From contig JBBDIE010000131.1 of the NCBI GenBank assembly GCA_040880545.1, positions 1-19,465 on the forward strand: a DNA stretch of 19,465 nucleotides, in the 5' to 3' direction. Positions 13,377 to 19,465 of this stretch are shown piece after piece (positions within the stretch are counted from its first letter, which is position 1; each line of letters opens with the position of its first letter). The position numbers were made by a program, and so were the translations under genes. Under the pieces are notes generated by a model. The model searched no databases, was not told the origin of the DNA, and saw nothing but the letters and a program-made list of their open reading frames with translations. The DNA comes from M55B112 sp040880545 (GTDB lineage: Bacteria > Bacteroidota > Bacteroidia > Bacteroidales > GCA-2748055).

Positions 13377-15833
13377 ATGTGGAGGAACTACATCAAAATT
13401 ACCCTGCGGAACCTATCCCGTAACAAGGCTTTTAATCTTATCAATATAGCAGGGCTGGCCATCGGACTGGCAAGTTCAATATTTATCATCGTGTACATTG
13501 TAAACCAGGTAAACTATGACCGGTTCCATGAAAATGGCCGGCAGATCTACCGATTGTACATTGATGGAAAAATGGCAGGACAAGAAGTAAAGGGTGCTTG
13601 GAACAGTCCTGTTTATGGCCCCACCTTTTACGAAGAGATCCCGGAAATCACCAATTTCTGCCGGTTTGATTTTGGCGACAACAGGTTGATGTACAGTAAT
13701 CCGGTGGAAAAGCAGTTGGAGAATCATATCATGTATGCAGATTCAACCTTTTTTGAAGTATTTACCATTCGGTTAATTGAAGGGGATCCTGCTACATGCT
13801 TAAAGGAACCCAACAGTATCCTGATCTCGGAGGCGAAACTTCCTGTTTATTTTCCCAATGGAGATGCCTTAGGGAAGGCGATCAGTATGAACGAAGATTC
13901 CACACTGTATACAGTAACCGGGATCGTGGAAAATCCTCCCACAGAATCACACTTTTACTATGACTTCATTGCATCCTATTCCACCATGGAGTCAAGTCGC
14001 CGGACAAACTGGTTAAGCAACCACATGTACACCTACATAGTGATCGAGGATTCTGCAGATCCATTCCTGGTGGAGGAAAAAGTAAATCTTTCTCTCGTGG
14101 AGCACATCCGCCCGATGCTGATGGAGTTCATGGGTATTACCGTGGAGGAATTTGAGGCAGCCGGAAACAGGTATGGAGTAAAATTGCAGCCCTTGTTTGA
14201 TATTCACCTGAACCCCGATATCTCACTTCCCAATGAAAACGGATTCCGCCCATTGGGTAATAAAAGTTATCTCTATATTTTCGGAGTGATTGCGTTTTTT
14301 ATTCTGGTGATTGCATCCATCAACTTCATGAACCTTTCCACGGCACGCTCCCTTACCAGGGCTAAGGAGGTTAGTCTCAGGAAAGTAGTAGGGTCAAACA
14401 GGAAAGAACTCATCGCTCAATTCCTTGCGGAAAGTGTGGTTTTGAGTATTATTTCCATGATGATCGCTATTCTGCTTGTGGCACTTTTATTGCCCGGATT
14501 TAACCAGGTAACAGATCTGGCGCTGGACCTTTCCGATATTTTCAGGTGGTATATGTTCCCGGCATTTATATTCCTGACCATATTTATCGGACTGCTGAGC
14601 GGTATTTACCCATCAACAGTACTCGCTTCATTTAAACCGTTACAGGCACTGAAAGGAAAGGCAACCACCAGCAACGGTACAGGCAGGTTAAGAGCGATAC
14701 TGGTGATTATTCAGTTTACCATATCCATCGTAATAGTTGTGGGTACACTGGTAATTTTCTGGCAGTTCAGGTTTATGTTGAACAAGGATATTGGCTTCAA
14801 CCAACAGGATATGATTATCGTGGACAGGTTATATCCCCTTGGAAACGACCGGGTGGAGACCTTCAAGGCAGAATTGCTGAAACATAACAGCATCGAAGCT
14901 GTCTCCAATTCAACGGCCTATATTGGTAATTCAAATAATAACAACGGGTATAAGATCAAAGGTAAAGATAACGGTGAAACGTTCCTTTTTTCCACGTTTT
15001 GGGTTGATTACGACTTTATGGATTGTTACGGACTGGAATTTGCCCTTCCGGGAAGCAGGTATATGTCGAAGGAATTTGGTGCTGATTCTACGGTCTGCAT
15101 TATAAACGAATCAGCAGTACGTAAATATATGATTGAGGATCCGCTGAATGCAGTAATATTATGGTCCACGGGTCCGGAAAATTTTGTAGAACTGCGGGTA
15201 ATCGGTGTAATAAAAGATGTGCACTTTAGTTCTGTGAAAGAGGAGATCGCTCCCATGATTGCCATGTTGAAACCCAATGACTGGGGATGGGTAGGATACC
15301 TGAATGTAAGGGTAAAAGAGGGTAAGTCACACTTGCAGCCGGCGCTCACTTACATGGAGAATACATGGAACGAATTTACCGAAGAGCAGCCATTCCAGTA
15401 CATCTATTTGGATGAACATTTCGATACGTTTTATGCCGAGGAGAAGAGAACAGGCATTATCACCTTCATTTTTTCAATCTTGTCCATTTTTATTGCCAGT
15501 CTGGGTCTTTTGGGAATGACCCTGTACAATACCCAACGCCGGACCAGGGAAATTGGTATACGGAAGGTAATGGGTGCAACGGAGAAAAATATACTTTCCA
15601 TGGTTTCAAGAGGTGTGCTGATCTCGCTTATGTTTTCCATCCTGCTGGCCTGGCCCATGGCCTGGTACATGACACGCGACTGGCTCAACGGTTTCCCGTA
15701 CAACATCGGTTTTCAGCCGTTACTGTTTCTGGTGGCTGCCTTACTGGCCATGGTAATTGCCATGATCACAGTAACGCTGACGGCATTGAAAAGTGCCAGG
15801 ACCGACCCTGCAATGGCGTTACACTACGAATAA
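13377..15833 (+). CDS. MacB/FtsX-type ABC transporter permease
   Basis: 818 aa inner-membrane protein of the long Bacteroidetes type in which two MacB-like halves are joined. The first half opens with LRNLSRNKAFNLINIAGLAIGLASSIFIIVYIV (TM about 20-43), then a periplasmic core domain and an FtsX domain from about 297 with three helices (LYIFGVIAFFILVIASINF, AKEVSLRKVVGSNRKELI). A joining helix lies near 438 (AILVIIQFTISIVIVV), then a second periplasmic domain and a second FtsX domain from about 693 (REIGIRKVMGATEKNI), ending ALKSARTDPAMALHYE. Such proteins work with an ABC ATPase in efflux or lipoprotein/peptide handling by mechanical coupling; no ATPase gene is next to it in the window. The gene stands alone, divergent from the reductase. 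Confidence 0.9.
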   Translation: MWRNYIKITLRNLSRNKAFNLINIAGLAIGLASSIFIIVYIVNQVNYDRFHENGRQIYRLYIDGKMAGQEVKGAWNSPVYGPTFYEEIPEITNFCRFDFGDNRLMYSNPVEKQLENHIMYADSTFFEVFTIRLIEGDPATCLKEPNSILISEAKLPVYFPNGDALGKAISMNEDSTLYTVTGIVENPPTESHFYYDFIASYSTMESSRRTNWLSNHMYTYIVIEDSADPFLVEEKVNLSLVEHIRPMLMEFMGITVEEFEAAGNRYGVKLQPLFDIHLNPDISLPNENGFRPLGNKSYLYIFGVIAFFILVIASINFMNLSTARSLTRAKEVSLRKVVGSNRKELIAQFLAESVVLSIISMMIAILLVALLLPGFNQVTDLALDLSDIFRWYMFPAFIFLTIFIGLLSGIYPSTVLASFKPLQALKGKATTSNGTGRLRAILVIIQFTISIVIVVGTLVIFWQFRFMLNKDIGFNQQDMIIVDRLYPLGNDRVETFKAELLKHNSIEAVSNSTAYIGNSNNNNGYKIKGKDNGETFLFSTFWVDYDFMDCYGLEFALPGSRYMSKEFGADSTVCIINESAVRKYMIEDPLNAVILWSTGPENFVELRVIGVIKDVHFSSVKEEIAPMIAMLKPNDWGWVGYLNVRVKEGKSHLQPALTYMENTWNEFTEEQPFQYIYLDEHFDTFYAEEKRTGIITFIFSILSIFIASLGLLGMTLYNTQRRTREIGIRKVMGATEKNILSMVSRGVLISLMFSILLAWPMAWYMTRDWLNGFPYNIGFQPLLFLVAALLAMVIAMITVTLTALKSARTDPAMALHYE

Positions 15834-15861
15834 GAAGTGTCTTATTGACAGACTCTAAGGG

Positions 15862-18051
15862 TTAAAACCTGATCGCATATTTTATCTTGAACCTGGCACC
15901 GGCCTCTTCCATCTGGAACCGTTCGAACGGATCACGTGTGATGCTGTTCCATACAAGGAATATTTCACGCCCGGGTTTCAGGATCCATTGGAACCTGGAC
16001 TGCCAACCCATTTTATCTGACTGGCTGTCGTACTGGATAAAACTGTACAATGTGATGTCCGGGCTAAAGAGCAGGTTCAGGTTGAGACGGTATACATCGG
16101 CTGTAAAACTACTTTCCGGTAAAATAATATTGTTTCTGACGATCTCTCCCCCGATATATACCGGAACCATTACCTGGAAGCCAGCTTTCAGGCCGGTCTC
16201 TTTCCGTGATCCGTCATAAAAATTTCCAAACCGGTAGTTGACGGATCCCCAGAGTTGTCTCTTTTGTGCCGATTTGATGGAGAAATTATGCCATAGAAAT
16301 GAATAGCTTCCAGGGTGAATGACATAATTGGAGTACAGTGTAAAGGGAGACTCGAGAAATTCAAAAGTGGAATTGACTTTGTACTGAAACTCTTCGCCAG
16401 TCAGGAATCGGAGTTTCAACGGCATGGCGAACCACTCCCTGGTTAACAGTTTATTGTTGAAATTGCTTACGTGGTCCAGTCCTCCTCCGGAAAGAACCTG
16501 GAGGATGCCATACATTTCAGGCCGGTACCCTACGGTAATTTCACCATAATACTGTTTTACTCCGGGACGGGGCACAAATCCAATGCCAGCAATAAAGTTT
16601 TCCCGGATCTGCATATGTCCAATCCTGAACGACAGATTATCATTTGGATATACAAACTCGGCACCGTATGAAAGGTCCCGGTTAGCGCCTGTTGTTCCCG
16701 TAATTTCATTGTCTGTTACTGATTTCAATCCATACATTGAGAATGAAAGGTTTTTATCGCCCCTGAACTGCGAGGTGGCCAGCTTCAGGTCCATTCCCAC
16801 CACAAGATTAGAGGTATCATACAGTGCATTCCCGAAAGTTGAGATCATTCCAATCTGTGATTGCTTACCCAGATTCCTGGAGATTCGGGTGACAGCGAAA
16901 TTGCCGTTTTTCCAGCTATCTCTTTCATCGTTCATATACATGGCACCGATGTTCCATTTCCCGGACTGCCCGGTAATTTTTCCTCCGTACCTTACCGGTA
17001 TAGGTTTCCCATTTGCATCAAGGCCAATTCTCCTGGAGAAGAATGGAATCATCCGGGTGTTCCACCGGTTGTCCTGATCACCGTTGATCCCGAAATTGAA
17101 ATAGTTTGCCCCGTCCAGGAAGAAATCTCGTTTTTCAGGATAAAAGAGACTGAAGCGTGTAAGATTAATCTCCTGTTGGTCCACCTCTGTCTGCGCAAAA
17201 TCGGTGTTCAGGGAAATTGCCGCCTTCAGGCTGGAAGTGATATTGTAATAAGCTTCGAAACCGCCATCAAGCACAGGGGAAGGGCCAGGATCGGATTCGT
17301 TGAAGTCTATTCCACCCAGTCCATAGGGCACCAGGTCGAGTCCCACTCCCTGGCTTATTCCCTTCAGGCCGGTGAGGATCCCTGCATCGGAAACCTGGAA
17401 CTTGTGGGTATTGATATTGGCAACCGGCCAATAGACGGTCTCTTCCCTGGATTTTTGATACCTGATGATTTTAAGTCCCCAACTGGTTGCCTCCCTGTCG
17501 AAATTCAATGTTTTAAATGGAATGGCAATTTCCGCATCCCAACCCTGGTCATGCATGGTCGCTTTTCCACTCCATAGTCCGTCCCAGGCTTTATTGAACG
17601 CAGCACCATTCTCGCTGATGATTGCATCGCCAATGGAACCTCTTGGGCCGATCTGGAACCAGTAGCCGTTACGTTTGTCGAGATATGTATCCAGAATGAG
17701 CTGCACCCTGTCATCGTTCGACAGATCCACATCCCTGGCCATCTGCTTCGCGCTGATTTCATCGTACTCCCCGAGACAACGGAATGCAACGTACAAGTTC
17801 TCCGAATCATATCCGATATATATTTCAGTTTCAACGGTTGCCGGTATTCCGGGCAGGGGCTCCCGCTGGACAAATTCTGTGATGGGTTGGGTCTGTTGCC
17901 AGCATGCTTCATTGATTACCCCATCGATCCGTGGAGGTTCTTCAAAATAAATTGCGCCTGATTCTGCTTGTGCATGGAGCCCGCGATTGATGACGAACAA
18001 GGAGAAAATTACAACAATGGAACAGACGAGGGTCCTGGGTTGTTTAATCAT
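15862..18051 (-). CDS. DUF5916 outer-membrane beta-barrel protein with N-terminal CBM9-like domain
   Basis: 729 aa. Signal peptide (SIVVIFSLFVINRGLHAQ, cleavage near residue 28). Residues about 35-215 look like a carbohydrate-binding family 9-like domain: IDGVINEACWQQTQPITEF, EIYIGYDSENLYVAFRC, DDRVQLILDTYLDKRNGYWFQIGPRGS and WDAEIAIPFKTLNF. The rest matches the DUF5916 barrel (INLTRFSLFYPEKRDFFLDGANYFNFG, PFFSRRIGLD, then many aromatic-rich beta strands to the end in KIKYAIRF). Conserved and common in Bacteroidetes; proposed as outer-membrane and possibly linked to surface substrates, but no reaction is established from sequence. It has a near-consensus -7 motif just upstream, stands alone on its strand, and converges with the ABC permease (28 nt between stops). 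Confidence 0.88.
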   Translation of the reverse strand: MIKQPRTLVCSIVVIFSLFVINRGLHAQAESGAIYFEEPPRIDGVINEACWQQTQPITEFVQREPLPGIPATVETEIYIGYDSENLYVAFRCLGEYDEISAKQMARDVDLSNDDRVQLILDTYLDKRNGYWFQIGPRGSIGDAIISENGAAFNKAWDGLWSGKATMHDQGWDAEIAIPFKTLNFDREATSWGLKIIRYQKSREETVYWPVANINTHKFQVSDAGILTGLKGISQGVGLDLVPYGLGGIDFNESDPGPSPVLDGGFEAYYNITSSLKAAISLNTDFAQTEVDQQEINLTRFSLFYPEKRDFFLDGANYFNFGINGDQDNRWNTRMIPFFSRRIGLDANGKPIPVRYGGKITGQSGKWNIGAMYMNDERDSWKNGNFAVTRISRNLGKQSQIGMISTFGNALYDTSNLVVGMDLKLATSQFRGDKNLSFSMYGLKSVTDNEITGTTGANRDLSYGAEFVYPNDNLSFRIGHMQIRENFIAGIGFVPRPGVKQYYGEITVGYRPEMYGILQVLSGGGLDHVSNFNNKLLTREWFAMPLKLRFLTGEEFQYKVNSTFEFLESPFTLYSNYVIHPGSYSFLWHNFSIKSAQKRQLWGSVNYRFGNFYDGSRKETGLKAGFQVMVPVYIGGEIVRNNIILPESSFTADVYRLNLNLLFSPDITLYSFIQYDSQSDKMGWQSRFQWILKPGREIFLVWNSITRDPFERFQMEEAGARFKIKYAIRF

Positions 18052-18076
18052 TTTTTCAAAATATGTTGAGGAAACG

Positions 18077-18084
18077 CAAAGATA
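18077..18084 (-). promoter_or_regulatory. Candidate -7 element (TATCTTTG) for the DUF5916 gene
   Basis: Read on the minus strand, 18084-18077 is TATCTTTG, an exact match to TAnnTTTG. It lies 25 nt before the ATG at 18051, implying a very short leader. I see no good TTTG -33 element; the closest is TTTA with a 15-bp spacer. Confidence 0.4.
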
Positions 18085-18206
18085 GGGATGATTGTTCTAT
18101 AAAGGGGTAATTTTAACCTGAAGTGTGGAAAGTTGAATTACGTTGTGTCCCTGTCATTCATTTAAATTTTATATATTTCGATCGCTAAATCTCTTAAATT
18201 CAGAAA

Positions 18207-19340
18207 ATGAAAAATAAATTGGGTTATTGGATAGTCATCGCTGCAGCTGCTCTTTTACAGGTTTCCTGTAATAGTCAGACCGAGCTTCTCTATGTGGGAA
18301 CATATTCGGAAAGAGGGAGCCAGGGTTTGTACGTTTATGAATATGAACGAAGTGATAATGCTTTTACCCTGGTACAAACCCTGCCTGAGATAAGCGACCC
18401 TAATTTCCTGGCAGTGCATCCGGATGGCAAAAAGCTCTACTGTGTAAATACCATGACCGATGAAGAAGGTAACAGGATAGATGGGGTCAGCTCCTTTGGG
18501 ATCAGTAGTAGCGGACAGTTAACGTTGCTGAACCAAATGCCATCCTATGGCAGGGGTGCCTGTCACATTACACTGGATAAAGAGGGAAAGTATATCTATG
18601 TGGCCCATTACGGTTCGGGAAGTATGACCTCGTTTAAGATCAATAATGACGGAACAATCGAAGACACCATTCAGACCATGCAATTTAGCGGGAGCAGCAT
18701 TACAAGGCGCCAACAGGGTCCACACCTGCATTCCATGCTCTTTGATCCGGGTAACAAATATCTGTATGCAGCGGACCTGGGAACCGATAAGGTGATGATC
18801 TTTGATTTTGATCCTGAGACCGGCAACATTGACCCGGCGCCACAACCATGGGTGGAGGTAATTCCCGGTTCAGGACCCAGGCATTTTACCTTTAACCAGG
18901 ATGGAACAGTGCTATACCTGGCCGAAGAGTTGAGTTCCACCGTTAGTTTATTCCGGGTGAATCCGTTGGATGGTTCGCTTTCCGCGGTACAAACTTTATC
19001 AACATTGCCGGAGGGTTTTGAAGGGCAGAGTTCCGTTGCTGATATTCATATGGACAAGGAAGAGCGTATGGTGTTTGTAACCAACAGGGGGCATAACAGC
19101 CTTGCTTATTTTTCAGTGTTAGATGATGGTACATTGGAAGCAACAGGGCACCAGCCGGTGCTGGGAGATCATCCCAGAAATTTTATGGTTGACCCGAAGG
19201 GGGAATTTGTACTGGTGGCAAACAGGAATACAGATAATATCAACCAGTTCAGATTCGATGTAGATGCCGATTCTTCCTGGCATACAGGTACCACACTGGA
19301 GGTTCCTGCACCGGTCTGTCTTAAATGGCTGAATCTTTGA
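18207..19340 (+). CDS. Lactonase-family beta-propeller lipoprotein (6-phosphogluconolactonase-like, PF10282)
   Basis: 377 aa. Signal sequence with Cys21 (LLQVSCNSQT) indicates a lipoprotein, though the position before the Cys is unusual (Gln at -3). The propeller blades repeat LYVGTYSERGSQGLYVYEYE, FLAVHPDGKKLYCVN, GACHITLDKEGKYIYVAHYGSG, HSMLFDPGNKYLYAADLGTDKV, RHFTFNQDGTVLYLAEELSSTV, VADIHMDKEERMVFVTNRGHNS and NFMVDPKGEFVLVANRNTDN, i.e. seven blades, the normal size for the family. Relatives hydrolyse 6-phosphogluconolactone, but the usual substrate is cytosolic, and this protein is envelope-anchored; another lactone or a binding role is possible. It is divergent to the DUF5916 gene with a 155-nt spacer. 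Its 3' side runs into the tandem repeat array. Confidence 0.87.
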   Translation: MKNKLGYWIVIAAAALLQVSCNSQTELLYVGTYSERGSQGLYVYEYERSDNAFTLVQTLPEISDPNFLAVHPDGKKLYCVNTMTDEEGNRIDGVSSFGISSSGQLTLLNQMPSYGRGACHITLDKEGKYIYVAHYGSGSMTSFKINNDGTIEDTIQTMQFSGSSITRRQQGPHLHSMLFDPGNKYLYAADLGTDKVMIFDFDPETGNIDPAPQPWVEVIPGSGPRHFTFNQDGTVLYLAEELSSTVSLFRVNPLDGSLSAVQTLSTLPEGFEGQSSVADIHMDKEERMVFVTNRGHNSLAYFSVLDDGTLEATGHQPVLGDHPRNFMVDPKGEFVLVANRNTDNINQFRFDVDADSSWHTGTTLEVPAPVCLKWLNL

Positions 19341-19390
19341 CTTTAATTATTAATCATCCCTAACTCCAGCCACTCCACTTAAATAACACA

Positions 19391-19465
19391 CTCTAAGTAC
19401 TCTAAGTACTCTAAGTACTCCAAGTACTCCAAGTACTCCAAGTACTCCAAGTACTCCAAGTACTC
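19391..19465 (+). repeat. 9-bp tandem repeat array, cut off by the window edge
   Basis: Three units CTCTAAGTA (19391-19417) are followed by five units CTCCAAGTA (19418-19462) and the start of a ninth (19463-19465). The unit contains the palindrome AGTACT across each junction. It starts about 50 nt after the lactonase stop and runs off the right end, so its full length and what lies beyond cannot be seen. Confidence 0.97.

Noticed and set aside
15834..15861. Possible bidirectional terminator between the ABC permease and the DUF5916 gene
   Set aside because: The GGTT/AACC hairpin has only a 4-bp stem; too weak to call.
18172..18179. TATATTTC upstream of the lactonase gene as a promoter -7 element
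   Set aside because: One mismatch to TAnnTTTG at the last base and no -33 element at a suitable distance.
19391..19465. CRISPR array
   Set aside because: The units are 9 bp and directly adjacent with no spacers, so this is a simple tandem repeat.

Overview
The window looks like a chromosomal scaffold from a Bacteroidota bacterium, probably an environmental or anaerobic Bacteroidales/Marinilabiliales-type organism. The support is the gene content: a PabB/PabC pair of Bacteroidetes type, a DUF5916 outer-membrane protein, MacB/FtsX permeases of the long Bacteroidetes kind, SusC-era style TonB receptors and lipoproteins. Starts lack clear Shine-Dalgarno sequences, and several upstream regions carry the Bacteroidetes -7 motif TAnnTTTG. 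A run of exactly 100 N (2993-3092) shows this is a scaffolded draft assembly. I see no rRNA, tRNA, CRISPR array or intact transposase.

Layout. 1-1063 (+): 3' end of an aminodeoxychorismate synthase component I (PabB-like), then a PabC-like PLP lyase, together giving p-aminobenzoate for folate. 1083-1909 (+): a HEPN/MNT toxin-antitoxin pair. Its HEPN gene has been split by a roughly 150-bp imperfect palindrome flanked by an 8-bp direct repeat; the MNT gene is intact. 1992-2978 (+): a lipoprotein nucleoside hydrolase. Then the assembly gap.

3150-9657 (-) is the most interesting part. It is a tightly packed unit, read from right to left: a small membrane protein (113 aa), a TonB-dependent outer-membrane receptor, a 12-TM permease of the AmpG/RhtX-FptX-like MFS branch, HemN (anaerobic coproporphyrinogen III oxidase) and a HemY-type protoporphyrinogen oxidase. 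The last four genes overlap or lie within 2 nt of each other. The order suggests import across both membranes feeding, or co-regulated with, the last steps before protoporphyrin IX. I propose it as a candidate porphyrin-precursor or iron-chelate scavenging system.

9658-9931 is a divergent promoter region with three copies of WTTCGAAWT. To its right (+) are a SiaC-family phosphoprotein and a monofunctional aspartate kinase. 11702-13171 (-) is a Tat-exported aldo/keto reductase with a fibronectin-like tail. 13377-15833 (+) is a large MacB/FtsX-type ABC permease. 15862-18051 (-) is a CBM9-like/DUF5916 outer-membrane barrel protein. 18207-19340 (+) is a lipoprotein lactonase-type beta-propeller. 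The window ends inside a 9-bp tandem repeat array (19391-19465).
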